Shown: piece after piece, positions 47,620 through 57,711 of the stretch
Numbering within the stretch: position 1 is the stretch's first letter
Layout of the letters: each line of letters begins with the position of its first letter
DNA from: an uncultured Flavobacteriaceae bacterium
GTDB taxonomy: Bacteria; Bacteroidota; Bacteroidia; Flavobacteriales; Flavobacteriaceae
Assembly: GCA_943842245.1 (NCBI GenBank)
Contig: CALTAJ010000001.1
Coordinates: 620,001-684,000 of the forward strand
Reading direction: 5' to 3'
Length of the DNA: 64,000 nt
Made by a program: the position numbers and the translations under genes
The notes under the pieces: generated by a model
The model's database searches: none
Told to the model about the DNA's origin: nothing
Seen by the model: only the letters and a program-made list of their open reading frames with translations

Positions 47620-48441
47620 ATGAGGCGAATCATTGAAGCGCTCGTACAATTTAGAAATCCTGTACTGTATTTTGTGCTTTTGGTCCTTTCTCTATTATTT
47701 TTAAACGGTAGAAGTCATTTTCATCAATATTATCTTGAAAAATATAGCTTGTACTTTTCACAAAGCTTTTATAATATTAGCAGTGACATAGTAAACTATT
47801 TTCGCCTAAAAAAAATAAATGTTAAGCTAATAAAAGAAAATAAAATCCTAAAAGATTTTCAACTCAAATCAAATTCAATATCCCTTTATCCAAATGCCAT
47901 TAAAGCAAAAAGACGATTTTCATTTAAGGTGATAGATGCTAATGTGATTAAAAACAGCTATTTAAATCAACGGAATTATCTCATTATAGATAAAGGTCAT
48001 GAAGATGGAATAACTTCAGAAATGGGTGTTATATCAGATCAAGGAATTATAGGTGTTGTTAAGTCTGTTTCTAAGAACTACTCCAGTGTAATTTCCATTT
48101 TAAATCAAGATTTAAAAATAAACGTGAGGCTAAAAAATAGCTCTGCTTTTGGATCTTTATCTTGGAAGGGAACAAACCCAAACGATTTTCAGATTGATGA
48201 TGTGGTTATAAGTAGCTCTGTTATAAAAGAAGATACTATAATAACTGGGGGAATGTCGTCTTTTTTCCCTCTAGGCATCCCTTTGGGAAAAATTTCAAAC
48301 TACGAGGCTAATACAAAAAGTGGGTATTATAAAATAAACGCATCACTTTTTGAAGATCCTTCTCAAGTATATTATGTATATGTAGTTGAAAATTTTGATA
48401 TTGAGGAAATAAAAAAAATAAAAAAAGATATTTTGAAATGA
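47620..48441 (+). CDS. mreC: Rod-shape determining protein MreC
   Basis: A 273-residue periplasmic scaffold. It has one N-terminal membrane helix (about 15-30), a coiled-coil segment (about 55-95), and the two beta domains of MreC with YLIIDKGHEDGI, MGVISDQGIIGVV and PLGIPLGKIS. It links MreB filaments to PBP2. It starts six bases after mreB and overlaps mreD by four bases. Confidence 0.93.
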   Translation: MRRIIEALVQFRNPVLYFVLLVLSLLFLNGRSHFHQYYLEKYSLYFSQSFYNISSDIVNYFRLKKINVKLIKENKILKDFQLKSNSISLYPNAIKAKRRFSFKVIDANVIKNSYLNQRNYLIIDKGHEDGITSEMGVISDQGIIGVVKSVSKNYSSVISILNQDLKINVRLKNSSAFGSLSWKGTNPNDFQIDDVVISSSVIKEDTIITGGMSSFFPLGIPLGKISNYEANTKSGYYKINASLFEDPSQVYYVYVVENFDIEEIKKIKKDILK

Positions 48442-48947
48442 ATAGTAATATAATCACTTTAATTATTTCGTTTTTTATTATTGTATTAGCACAAGTATTT
48501 CTTTTTAATAATATGTTCATCTTTGGCTTTATCAACCCTATGATCTACTTACTATTTCTAGTTGTATATCGTTTTGATGATGATCAAACACTATTTATTC
48601 TCTTGAGTTTTGTTCTTGGCTTTTGTATTGACTTTTTATCTCAATCTGGAGGTGCTCACACAATTGCTTCATTAACTATTGGTTTTGTAAGACCTTTGCT
48701 TATAAAATACTCTTTTGGAGTTACCTCTGAAGCTCCCTCTACATTTCAAAATGATTTAAGAAGAAGAAATAAATATATTTTTTTGGCTCTTTTAATATTA
48801 ATTCATCATCTGCTTTATTTTATTATTGTTTATTTTAATTGGAATGCAACATATCTTATTTTAAAGAATACCATCCTTACATCGCTATTTTCATTAATTT
48901 TAATTGCATTGATGTCCCAATTTTACAAGAAATTAAATGATACGTAA
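48438..48947 (+). CDS. mreD: Rod-shape determining membrane protein MreD
   Basis: A 169-residue polytopic membrane protein with about five helices. Its position between mreC and mrdA and the segment FVLGFCIDFLSQSGGAHTIASL are typical of MreD. It overlaps mreC by four bases and mrdA by eleven. It takes part in the elongasome, but its molecular role is not well defined. Confidence 0.9.
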   Translation: MNSNIITLIISFFIIVLAQVFLFNNMFIFGFINPMIYLLFLVVYRFDDDQTLFILLSFVLGFCIDFLSQSGGAHTIASLTIGFVRPLLIKYSFGVTSEAPSTFQNDLRRRNKYIFLALLILIHHLLYFIIVYFNWNATYLILKNTILTSLFSLILIALMSQFYKKLNDT

Positions 48948-50940
48948 AATAGTCTTATTGGCATTTACACTTGTAAGTTGCTTACTTTTTATCTTCCAAT
49001 TGATGGCTTTGCAGTTATTTAATTCAGAATACTCTGAACGTTCATTAAATAATGCTATAGAAAAACGTCCTGTATACCCCACTCGAGGATTAATCTATGA
49101 TAGAAATGGAACTCTTTGGGTTGCAAATAAACCAGTTTATGACCTGATGATTGTTCCAGAAAATTTGAATTCTTTTGACACGCTTGAATTGACATCAGGA
49201 TTAAATATTTCCAAAGAAGAACTGCTGAATCAAATAAAGGATGCTAAAAATTTTTCTAAAAAACTTCCCTCTGTCATTTTAAGACAATTATCTATGGCTG
49301 TAGCAGCAAAACTTCAAGAAAAGATGTGGAAATTTCCAGGATTCTATTTTCAAAAAAAGTCTACTCGAGACTATTTACTGCCAATAGGATCAAATATTTT
49401 AGGCTATACAAGTGAAACCAATAGGCATGAAATAAAACCTTCCGCTTCGAAAGTTTTAGAAGTTGATAACCTTAAGCTGTTAGGGGTTAATTATGCCGTC
49501 AATGATTCTGAAAAGTCCGCCCGTGAAGAGAAAAATCTTTTGAGTAAAAAAAATAATAAATCAAAAGATTCTTTTTCACCAATAAATGAAATTTTAGAAA
49601 ATTATGATCCTGGAGAGATGATAGGTAGGCAAGGGATTGAAAAAACCTATGAAAAAAAATTACGTGGAAAGAAAGGAATTCAATTTTTTCAAAAAGATCG
49701 ATTCAATCGAATTATTGGACCCTACGATGAAGGAAAATTCGATATAGAGCCAGAAGCTCCTGAAAATATCATTTTAACAATAGACGCCATACTTCAAGAC
49801 TATGGGGAATCACTTATGATGAATAAAAGAGGAGGTATAGTGGCAATAGAGCCTCAAAGTGGAGAAGTTTTAGCTTTAGTGACTGCTCCTAGCTATGATC
49901 CAAATACGCTAATCGGTAGAGATCGATCTAAGTATTTTAATAAATTGATTAAAGATACAATAGCTAAACCTCTTTTTGACAGAAGCCTTCAGGCAGAATA
50001 CTCCCCGGGTTCTCCTTTTAAAACACTCAACGCACTAATTGGTCTTCAAGAAAAAGTCATTTCACCAGAAACAGTTTTTACATGTGATAAAGGACATTAT
50101 TATGGACGGGGAGCATTTATGGGATGTCATAATCCTATTGGAACTAAAAGTGATTTAATCAAAGGAATTTATAGTTCTTGTAATAGTTATTTTGCTAAAA
50201 CTTTTGTTCGTATAATAAATAGTCAATCTACTCCTTCAGAAGGAGTGGATCTTTGGAAAAAACATTTAGAAAAATTTGGATTAGGTGATTTTTTGGGATA
50301 TGACCTGCCTATTGGAAAAAGAGGGTTTATCCCTGATAGCAACTATTATAACAATTGGTATCCAAGGGGAAGTTGGGGCCCAAATACTTTAATTTCAAAC
50401 TCAATTGGTCAAGGAGAAATTCTAACCACTCCAATTCAAATGGCTAATTTTACTGCCACTATTGCTAATCGAGGTTTCTTTAAAAAACCACATTTTAAAA
50501 AAACAATAAATGACTCTTTATATCCAAAAAATCAAACCCTTATCGATGCTAAACATTTTGAGACAGTAATCGAAGGAATGCACCAAGTGGTTGAACGTGG
50601 AACTGCTCGCATTGCAAAAATTAGAGGGATTGATGTCTGTGGTAAAACTGGAACTGTTGAAAATTTTATCAGATTAAACAATGAAAAAACACAACTCACA
50701 GATCATTCAATTTTTATTGCTTTTGCACCCAAAGATAATCCTAAAATAGCTATTGCTGTATTTATTGAAAATGGCTATTGGGGTGCAAGATGGGCTGCTC
50801 CAATTGCAAGTTTAATGATCGAAAAATATCTAACAGGTGAAGTGAAACGTAATTGGCTAGAAAATAAAATGCTCAAAGGAAGCCTTATGGCTGAATATGA
50901 AAAACCTCTCTTAGATAAACCCTTTAGTATTAATGACTAA
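48937..50940 (+). CDS. mrdA: Penicillin-binding protein 2 (elongasome transpeptidase)
   Basis: A 667-residue class B PBP that cross-links lateral peptidoglycan. One N-terminal membrane helix is followed by the pedestal domain with RPVYPTRGLIYDRNG. The transpeptidase has the Ser nucleophile motif S-P-F-K within YSPGSPFKTLN, SCNS for the SxN box and CGKTGT for the KTG box. It overlaps mreD upstream and rodA downstream, coupling it to its glycosyltransferase partner. Confidence 0.95.
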   Translation: MIRKIVLLAFTLVSCLLFIFQLMALQLFNSEYSERSLNNAIEKRPVYPTRGLIYDRNGTLWVANKPVYDLMIVPENLNSFDTLELTSGLNISKEELLNQIKDAKNFSKKLPSVILRQLSMAVAAKLQEKMWKFPGFYFQKKSTRDYLLPIGSNILGYTSETNRHEIKPSASKVLEVDNLKLLGVNYAVNDSEKSAREEKNLLSKKNNKSKDSFSPINEILENYDPGEMIGRQGIEKTYEKKLRGKKGIQFFQKDRFNRIIGPYDEGKFDIEPEAPENIILTIDAILQDYGESLMMNKRGGIVAIEPQSGEVLALVTAPSYDPNTLIGRDRSKYFNKLIKDTIAKPLFDRSLQAEYSPGSPFKTLNALIGLQEKVISPETVFTCDKGHYYGRGAFMGCHNPIGTKSDLIKGIYSSCNSYFAKTFVRIINSQSTPSEGVDLWKKHLEKFGLGDFLGYDLPIGKRGFIPDSNYYNNWYPRGSWGPNTLISNSIGQGEILTTPIQMANFTATIANRGFFKKPHFKKTINDSLYPKNQTLIDAKHFETVIEGMHQVVERGTARIAKIRGIDVCGKTGTVENFIRLNNEKTQLTDHSIFIAFAPKDNPKIAIAVFIENGYWGARWAAPIASLMIEKYLTGEVKRNWLENKMLKGSLMAEYEKPLLDKPFSIND

Positions 50941-52186
50941 AAGCATCGTTTTCCGAATGGACTGGTTGAGTCTCATAATCTATTTATTATTAGTAATATT
51001 CGGAATTATAAATATTTATTCGACAACTTTATCAGAAGTTACAGTTTCTTTGTTTGATATGAACTCTCCTGCAGGAAAACAATTCTGGATCTTTATTTTT
51101 TCCCTTATATTTCTGCCAATTATATTATTTATCAATTCCAATTTCTTTGAACATCTATCTTTAATCTTTTACATTCTATCAATATTGAGTTTACTTGGGC
51201 TGTTTTTTTTTGGTCAAAAGATTTCAGGCGCAACTTCTTGGTATTTCATAGGGGGTTTTAGCATACAACCTTCTGAATTTGCCAAGATTACAACTTCTCT
51301 ACTTGTAGCCTCAACCTTGAGTTCAATTCAAGCAGATATAAAGAAAATTTCTTTTATAACTAAATTATTATTAATTATTGGGCTACCTATGATTCTCGTG
51401 ATATTTCAGCCTGATGCTGGAACGGCTCTTGTTTTTTTGGGTTTATTTTTTGTATTACTTCGCGAAGGTATGGATATGAAAACTCTTTATTTTGGAATGG
51501 GTTTTATATCACTTTTTATTCTGACTTTAATTTTTGGCCCATTAATCTTGAGCATTGCATTATTCTTTATTCTTATTTTAGTTTATCGACTAATTCTTCA
51601 ATACTATCCTAAAACAAAAAAAACTCCCTTTGTCCTTTTATACGGTATTTCCGTTCTTTTTAATATTTCAGTAAACTTTATTTTTAACTCTGTTTTTGAG
51701 CAAAGACATAGGGATCGATTTAATATTATGTTAGGCTTAGAAAATGATTCCCAAGGGATCGGTTATAATATCAATCAATCTAAAATTGCCATTGGTTCGG
51801 GGGGTTTTTCTGGAAAAGGCTTTTTAAATGGGACTCAAACTAAAGGAGGATTTGTTCCAGAGCAGCACACAGATTATATATTTAGTACTGTTGGTGAAGA
51901 ATGGGGATTTATCGGAAGTAGTGGCTTAATAATCCTTTTTACAGTTCTAATTTCAAGAATTCTTTATAGAGCTGAAAAGCATACTCAATCCTTTCCAAGG
52001 ATGTTTTCCTACTGTTTTGCCAGTATGCTGTTTGTTCATTTTTTTGTAAATGTAGGCATGACATTAGGATTAGTTCCAACAGTAGGTATACCATTAACCT
52101 TTATTAGTTACGGAGGTACTAATTTAATGGCATTTAGTTTAATGCTTTTTATTTATTTAAATCTAGATGCAAATCGTTTAAATTAA
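50933..52186 (+). CDS. rodA: SEDS peptidoglycan glycosyltransferase RodA
   Basis: A 417-residue polytopic SEDS protein (about ten helices) that polymerises lipid II with PBP2. Characteristic are GFSIQPSEFAKI, FQPDAGTALVF, GSGGFSGKGFLNGTQTKGGF followed by PEQHTDYIFSTVGEEWGF, and GIPLTFISYGGTNLM near the end. It overlaps mrdA by eight bases and is the last gene of the mre operon. Its TAA stop shares bases with the stop of the convergent ABC permease gene. Confidence 0.95.
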   Translation: MTKSIVFRMDWLSLIIYLLLVIFGIINIYSTTLSEVTVSLFDMNSPAGKQFWIFIFSLIFLPIILFINSNFFEHLSLIFYILSILSLLGLFFFGQKISGATSWYFIGGFSIQPSEFAKITTSLLVASTLSSIQADIKKISFITKLLLIIGLPMILVIFQPDAGTALVFLGLFFVLLREGMDMKTLYFGMGFISLFILTLIFGPLILSIALFFILILVYRLILQYYPKTKKTPFVLLYGISVLFNISVNFIFNSVFEQRHRDRFNIMLGLENDSQGIGYNINQSKIAIGSGGFSGKGFLNGTQTKGGFVPEQHTDYIFSTVGEEWGFIGSSGLIILFTVLISRILYRAEKHTQSFPRMFSYCFASMLFVHFFVNVGMTLGLVPTVGIPLTFISYGGTNLMAFSLMLFIYLNLDANRLN

Positions 52187-53259
52187 CTCCTAACATCTAA
52201 AGCATCCCTTAGACTATTTCCAAGCATCATAAAGGCTAAAACTAGACTCATTATTGCAAAACCAGGTAAAATTGCTAGATAGGGCTTCCCTAAAAGTAGA
52301 TATCTGAAGTGGTCTTTTACCATGCCTCCCCAACTTGGCATTGGTGGTTGGGCTCCAATTCCCAAAAAACTTAATCCACTTTCCATCAATATAGCACTAG
52401 CGAAATTTGCTGTTGAAATAACGATCAATGGGGCAATTAATATAGGAAGTATGTGGTGTATTAACAATCTTAATTTAGAAAATCCAAGAGCAATACCTGC
52501 TTGAACAAATAATTCTTCTTTTGTAGATTTTACTAAACCACGAACTAACCTAGCAACTTCGACCCACATAGTAAGTCCGACTGCAACAAAAACCTGCCAA
52601 AAACCACGTCCTAAAGCTAAGGTTATTGCTATAACCATTAAAAGTGTTGGAATCGACCATACTACATTGATTATCCACATAATTAATTGATCGATCCTTC
52701 CTCCAAAAAAACCTGCTATAGACCCCAGAAAAATACCAATGAGTAATGAAATTGTTACGGCTACAAATCCAATTGAAATTGAGATTCTAGAACCAATAAT
52801 TAAACGACTTAGTAGGTCTCTACCGTATTTATCCGTCCCTAATATAAAATACTTTTCTTTTAAATACTTTGCTTCTACTTCTTTTCTAGTAGTACCTGGA
52901 GGAAACTGACTAAACAGTTTTTCTTCGAAATAGTTTGTTGCATTTCCATGTCGTTTAAAAGTTAAACCTTTATTATGCCAGCGAATTTCTTTTATTGGAA
53001 TTTCTTCACTAATATTTCGATCTCCAAAAAAAAAACTTCTATTGTCATAAGACTTAAGGCCAGGAATAATTAAGACTTTACAAGAAAACCCTGGAAGTTG
53101 AGAGTGAATAGAAAGATGCATTTGATTTGCAAATTGGGTTTTATCCGAAGAAAGAGGATAAGCAAAAATTGCTATTAAGCTAATTCCTATAATAAACAAA
53201 GCGCTGGACATAGCCCAAACGTCCTTTTTTAATCGCTTAAAAGTACGCTTTAGCTCCAA
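52183..53259 (-). CDS. Peptide/nickel-type ABC transporter permease (DppC/OppC-like)
   Basis: A 358-residue inner-membrane permease of the binding-protein-dependent type. An N-terminal helix is followed by an unusually long periplasmic loop (about 40-145). The core begins with LGTDKYGRDLLSRLIIGSRISISIG and has the EAA-like cytosolic loop EELFVQAGIALGFSKLRLLIHHILP, which contacts the ATPase. A GLSFLGIGAQPPMPSWG ending is typical of DppC. The partner DppB, binding protein and ATPases are not in the window. The protein probably takes up oligopeptides or a related solute. It is seven bases from prc on the same strand. Confidence 0.88.
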   Translation of the reverse strand: MELKRTFKRLKKDVWAMSSALFIIGISLIAIFAYPLSSDKTQFANQMHLSIHSQLPGFSCKVLIIPGLKSYDNRSFFFGDRNISEEIPIKEIRWHNKGLTFKRHGNATNYFEEKLFSQFPPGTTRKEVEAKYLKEKYFILGTDKYGRDLLSRLIIGSRISISIGFVAVTISLLIGIFLGSIAGFFGGRIDQLIMWIINVVWSIPTLLMVIAITLALGRGFWQVFVAVGLTMWVEVARLVRGLVKSTKEELFVQAGIALGFSKLRLLIHHILPILIAPLIVISTANFASAILMESGLSFLGIGAQPPMPSWGGMVKDHFRYLLLGKPYLAILPGFAIMSLVLAFMMLGNSLRDALDVRS

Positions 53260-53265
53260 TTGAAT

Positions 53266-55416
53266 CTATTCTTTTTTGATTTGGGCTATGGGTTGTTCTG
53301 ACTTTATTGGTGAAGATAGATCTTTAAGAATTTGAACAGCTTCTGATATATAAATATCTTTTTGTAAATACTCTTGAGCACGTTCACGCTTTTTGATAGT
53401 TTCTTCATTGGGTGGATTCTTAGCTCCAGCTTCAGGTAGCCACTGAAATCTATATGATGATTTAAATTCTGATAATTTATCGAACCGCTTAGCATATTCT
53501 TTTTTATTATCTCGCTCTGACTTAAATGAGTCGTAATCTAAAGAATAACTAAAATCATTTTGTTGTTGTTTTACCCAAAGTGCTTGCTCATGAATTAATT
53601 GAACTATTGGATTTTCTTGAAGGCGCTTTTTACTTCGATTAACTGCATAATCGAAGTTAGATAATGATGATGAGGGTTTGTAAAAAGTTGGGGATATACT
53701 ATCCCATTCTAAGGGATTATCTTGATCTTTCTCACCCATCTCAACGTAAGCATATCGGTCTGGAAAAACAACATCACTTTTGACACCTTCTAATTGAGTA
53801 GATTGTCCATTAACACGATAAAATTTGTCTGTGGTAACTTTTAGAGCTCCTAAATCACCATAAGTGCTTCCAGAAATCATACGGTTGAGATCTACAATGT
53901 TTTGGACAGTCCCTTTACCAAATGTCTGTTTACTTCCCAAGACAATTGCTCTTTTGTAATCTTGAAGAGCTGCTGCAATAATTTCTGAGGCAGAAGCGGA
54001 AAACTCATTTACCAAAACCACAACAGGTCCATCCCAAACAACAGAGGAATCGGTGTCTTTTAATACTTCTTTTTTCCCTCCTGTGCTTTTTACCTGAACT
54101 ACGGGACCGTCTTTTATAAAATAACCGGTCATGTCAACAACTGTTTTTAAAGATCCACCTCCGTTATTCCTCAAGTCAAGTATAACTCCCTTAACATTTT
54201 TCTGTTTTAGTTGTTCTAATTCTTTTTTAACATCAGTAGCCGCATTTCTTTTGTTATAATCTTCAAAATTGATATAAAATTTTGGCAACTCTATTAAACC
54301 GTAATCTCCAGTTTCGTCTTTTATGAGCGTTGACTTAACATAAGTTTCCTCTAGCTCTACTACATCACGTGTAATACCAACTTCTTCTATATTCCCTTCT
54401 ACTCGTTTGATAGTCAAAAATACTTGTGAGCCTTTAGGTCCTTTAATAAGTTTTACCGCATCGTCAAGTACCATTCCTGAAATATCTATAGCTTCTTCTT
54501 CATCTGCTTGCCTAACTTTCAAAATAGCATCTCCTACTTCTAAAAGGTTTTCTCTCCAAACTGGACCACCAGAAATAACCTCGACTATTTTGACTTGCTG
54601 ATTTCGTTTACTTAATCGTGCACCAATTCCTTCAAACTTTCCAGAAATTGACATATCAAAGCGGTCTTTGTCTCTTGGTGCGAAGTAATAGGTGTGAGGA
54701 TCAAACTGAACTACAATAGAATTAACATAAATAGAAAACCAATCCTTTCGCTTGATGTCATTATAATTTTCAAAGAAATAACTCATGTTTTCTAGAATAT
54801 CTTTACGAGCATTTTTTTCTAGCTCAATATCTGATTGCATTTCGTAGACTTCATCTTGTTTTTTCTTTTGAAATTCTTCATCTTTTTTGGTTGTAAAAGT
54901 TTCTAAAGCACTTAGCTTAAAGCGCTTTCTCCAAATAGATTTTAGTTCCAAAATATTGTTAGTGTATGGTGCTTTTTTATAATCCAAATTAATTTCGTCC
55001 TTAATAGAAAAATCAAAAGATTGGTCTAATAATTCTTTATAAAATCCCTCAACCTGTTTCATGCGTTGCATAAGCTTGGTAAAAGTTACGGTGAAGAAGT
55101 TTATTTCAGTGTTTTTTAATTCATCATCAATTTTAAAACGATAAGTTTCAAAGCTTTTAATATCAGAGTTAAGGAAAAATCGATGTTGCCCATCAAGATT
55201 TTCTAAATAATTCATAAAAACATTTTCAGAAAATTTATCATTAAAATCTTTTGGGTCATAATGTCCACGATCCAAAACATAAGAAATGATTTCTAATAAA
55301 AGTTTGTCTTTATTAGGGTCTTGATTTTTTAGGGTATATCCAAATACAAATCCGCTAATCAAAATAAATGATAAGATCCAAAAATATTTGCGCATTAGGG
55401 TATGTTTATTTCTCAA
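53266..55416 (-). CDS. prc: Carboxy-terminal processing protease (Prc/Tsp, S41A)
   Basis: A 716-residue periplasmic protease. It has a signal/anchor (about 10-27), an N-terminal helical domain, a PDZ domain (about 250-340, GKFEGIGARLSKRNQQVKIV) and the S41 catalytic core. The Ser nucleophile is in EFSASASEI and the Lys base in TFGKGTVQ. The C-terminal part is Lys/Glu-rich (about 600-716). Prc trims or degrades envelope proteins from their C-termini, including lipoproteins and PBP-processing factors. Length matches the long Tsp subtype. Confidence 0.93.
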   Translation of the reverse strand: MRNKHTLMRKYFWILSFILISGFVFGYTLKNQDPNKDKLLLEIISYVLDRGHYDPKDFNDKFSENVFMNYLENLDGQHRFFLNSDIKSFETYRFKIDDELKNTEINFFTVTFTKLMQRMKQVEGFYKELLDQSFDFSIKDEINLDYKKAPYTNNILELKSIWRKRFKLSALETFTTKKDEEFQKKKQDEVYEMQSDIELEKNARKDILENMSYFFENYNDIKRKDWFSIYVNSIVVQFDPHTYYFAPRDKDRFDMSISGKFEGIGARLSKRNQQVKIVEVISGGPVWRENLLEVGDAILKVRQADEEEAIDISGMVLDDAVKLIKGPKGSQVFLTIKRVEGNIEEVGITRDVVELEETYVKSTLIKDETGDYGLIELPKFYINFEDYNKRNAATDVKKELEQLKQKNVKGVILDLRNNGGGSLKTVVDMTGYFIKDGPVVQVKSTGGKKEVLKDTDSSVVWDGPVVVLVNEFSASASEIIAAALQDYKRAIVLGSKQTFGKGTVQNIVDLNRMISGSTYGDLGALKVTTDKFYRVNGQSTQLEGVKSDVVFPDRYAYVEMGEKDQDNPLEWDSISPTFYKPSSSLSNFDYAVNRSKKRLQENPIVQLIHEQALWVKQQQNDFSYSLDYDSFKSERDNKKEYAKRFDKLSEFKSSYRFQWLPEAGAKNPPNEETIKKRERAQEYLQKDIYISEAVQILKDLSSPIKSEQPIAQIKKE

Positions 55417-55519
55417 ATTTATAGCCTTTAAATATAAGCATATTCTAAAACAGTTTTGTTAATATTGTTTTAAAAGAAAGCGCATAAAGATTTCTTACTT
55501 TAGCACATAACTAAAACCC

Positions 55520-56290
55520 ATGAAGAAAAAACCGCTAATATTAGTTGTAAACGACGATGGAATTACTGCACCAGGACTGAGAACATTAATTACAATAATG
55601 AATGAAATTGGAAAAGTAGTTGTTGTTGCTCCAGACTCTCCTCAATCAGCAATGGGTCATGCTATTACAATAAATTCTACATTACATTGCCAAAAAATGA
55701 ATTTAACAGATGGCCCTCAATTAGAATATAGTTGCTCGGGGACCCCTGCAGATTGTGTCAAGCTTGCTGTAAATGAACTTTTAGACCGTAAACCTGATCT
55801 TTGTGTTTCTGGTATAAATCATGGCTCTAACTCTTCTGTAAATGTGATCTATTCAGGAACCATGAGCGCTGCTATCGAAGCGGGTATAGAGGGTATTCCT
55901 GCAATTGGTTTTTCACTTTTAGATTTTAGCTGGAATGCGGATTTCAAACCCTTGAAAAGTTTCATTCATGAAATTACAATTAAAGCATTAAAAAATGGCA
56001 TCCCAAAAGGTGTAGTTCTTAATGTTAATTTCCCAAAACTTAAGCTAAAGGAAATAAAAGGTATTAAGATTTGTAGACAAGCAAAAGCGAACTGGGTAGA
56101 AGAATTTGACAAACGAACCAACCCAATGGGAAAAGAATACTTCTGGTTAACTGGAACTTTTATTAATGAAGATAAAGGAGAGGATACTGATGAATGGGCC
56201 TTAAGTCAAGGCTACATTTCTATAGTTCCAACACAATTTGATTTGACAGCCCATCACACTATTCAAGAACTAAATACATGGGATTTATAA
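55520..56290 (+). CDS. surE: 5'-nucleotidase SurE
   Basis: A 256-residue metal-dependent nucleoside monophosphatase. The active site is seen in VVNDDGITAPGL (about 9-20, with the Asp-Asp pair), the Ser in APDSPQSAMGHAIT, and SGINHGSNS carrying the Asn ligand. Length is normal. The gene starts 103 bases after prc on the opposite strand and leads surE-(membrane protein)-lpxB, overlapping the next gene by 13 bases. Confidence 0.94.
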   Translation: MKKKPLILVVNDDGITAPGLRTLITIMNEIGKVVVVAPDSPQSAMGHAITINSTLHCQKMNLTDGPQLEYSCSGTPADCVKLAVNELLDRKPDLCVSGINHGSNSSVNVIYSGTMSAAIEAGIEGIPAIGFSLLDFSWNADFKPLKSFIHEITIKALKNGIPKGVVLNVNFPKLKLKEIKGIKICRQAKANWVEEFDKRTNPMGKEYFWLTGTFINEDKGEDTDEWALSQGYISIVPTQFDLTAHHTIQELNTWDL

Positions 56291-56571
56291 AAGATAAATA
56301 TTTTTTTTGGGGAATCTTAACTGGTGTGCTTTGGACTGGTTTTGGAGTATTAATACTCCTTTTTTTTCTTTCAAATAAATCTATAGAAGACAGTTTATCA
56401 AGTCTTTATTATCAAAATAAACTTGGCGGCTTGATCTCTATATCTGCTTTAATAAATCTGCCAGTTTTTTTTATAGCACTTCAGAAAAATAAGTTTGCTT
56501 TTGCAGCTGGACTTGTGGCCATTTCGTTGGTATTAGTTTTACTTGTAGCTTTTTTAAAACTAAATAATTAA
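56278..56571 (+). CDS. Small membrane protein between surE and lpxB
   Basis: A 97-residue protein with three likely membrane helices (about 10-31, 47-65 and 71-92) and few charged residues. No family is recognised. It starts within the last codons of surE (13-base overlap) and lpxB follows 11 bases after its stop. Similar small membrane proteins occur at this position in Flavobacteriia, so a link to lipid A or envelope synthesis is possible but not shown. Confidence 0.72.
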   Translation: MGFIKDKYFFWGILTGVLWTGFGVLILLFFLSNKSIEDSLSSLYYQNKLGGLISISALINLPVFFIALQKNKFAFAAGLVAISLVLVLLVAFLKLNN

Positions 56572-56582
56572 AAACAAACCCT

Positions 56583-57692
56583 GTGAAGTATTATCTTATT
56601 TCTGGTGAGGCCTCAGGTGACCTTCATTGCTCCCTTCTAATTAAAGCTTTGAAAAAATTAGATTCCAAGGCTCAATTTAGGGGTTGGGGTGGTGATTTGA
56701 TGGCAAAAGAAGGAACAGTCTTGGTAAAACACTACAAGAAATTAGCATTTATGGGTTTTTGGGAGGTAATATCTCATCTACCTGCTATTTTAAGAAATAT
56801 TTCTTTGTGTAAAAAAGATATCTTAAAATATGTTCCAGATGTGATCATTTATGTTGATTACCCTGGTTTTAATCTCAGAATTGCAAAGTGGGCAAAAACT
56901 AAAGGTTTTAAAAATCATTATTACATAAGTCCTCAGATATGGGCTTGGAAGGAAAGTCGAGTAAAACAAATGAAACTAATTTTGGATGCCCTATATGTAA
57001 TTCTTCCCTTTGAAAAAAACTATTTTGAACAAAGACATCAATTCCCAGTTCACTATGTAGGACACCCTTTAATGGATGAATTATCTAAATATTTAAAGGA
57101 TTCTAAATTTCATAAAACATATAATTTAAATCCAGAAAAACCTATAATTGCTTTACTTCCAGGAAGTAGACTTCAAGAGATTAAAAAAATGCTCCCTCTT
57201 TTTATTCAAATTTCTAATCACTTTAAGAAGTTCCAATTTGTAATTGCTGGAGCCCCTGGAATTAATCCTAAATATTACAACCCTTTTATCAAATTTTCTT
57301 CCTTAAATATTGTTTATAAAAACACGCACCAGCTTTTGCAAAATAGTTGTGCAGCCTTGGTTACAAGTGGTACAGCTACTCTGGAAACTGCACTATTTAA
57401 TGTGCCTCAGCTAGTTTGTTATAAAACCACCCCAATAACTTATTGGATTGGGAAAAAGATAATTAAACTTAAATATATTTCTTTAGTAAATTTAATTCTT
57501 GAAAAAGGGGCTTTAGTTGAACTTATTCAAAATGACTGTAGCTTTGAAAAATTGGTGTATCATTTAGAAATACTTTTGAAAAAAAATTCTCTTAAAAAAG
57601 TAAATGAAGACTATCATCTATTAAGAAGTAAAATTGGTGGTAAGGGGGCAAGTAAAAAAACTGCAGAATTAATTTTTGATGCTATTAAGTAA
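56583..57692 (+). CDS. lpxB: Lipid-A-disaccharide synthase LpxB (GTG start)
   Basis: A 369-residue peripheral membrane glycosyltransferase (GT19) joining UDP-diacylglucosamine and lipid X. Present are YLISGEASGDLH (about 3-14), FRGWGGDLM, VDYPGFNLRIAKWAK, YYISPQIWAWKESR, ALLPGSRLQEI and VTSGTATLETAL. The start is GTG at 56583, since the SGEASGD motif must lie close to the N-terminus. With lptE in the same window it indicates a lipid A/LPS-bearing outer membrane. Confidence 0.95.
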   Translation: MKYYLISGEASGDLHCSLLIKALKKLDSKAQFRGWGGDLMAKEGTVLVKHYKKLAFMGFWEVISHLPAILRNISLCKKDILKYVPDVIIYVDYPGFNLRIAKWAKTKGFKNHYYISPQIWAWKESRVKQMKLILDALYVILPFEKNYFEQRHQFPVHYVGHPLMDELSKYLKDSKFHKTYNLNPEKPIIALLPGSRLQEIKKMLPLFIQISNHFKKFQFVIAGAPGINPKYYNPFIKFSSLNIVYKNTHQLLQNSCAALVTSGTATLETALFNVPQLVCYKTTPITYWIGKKIIKLKYISLVNLILEKGALVELIQNDCSFEKLVYHLEILLKKNSLKKVNEDYHLLRSKIGGKGASKKTAELIFDAIK

Positions 57693-57711
57693 CATATAAA
57701 AATATTTATAA

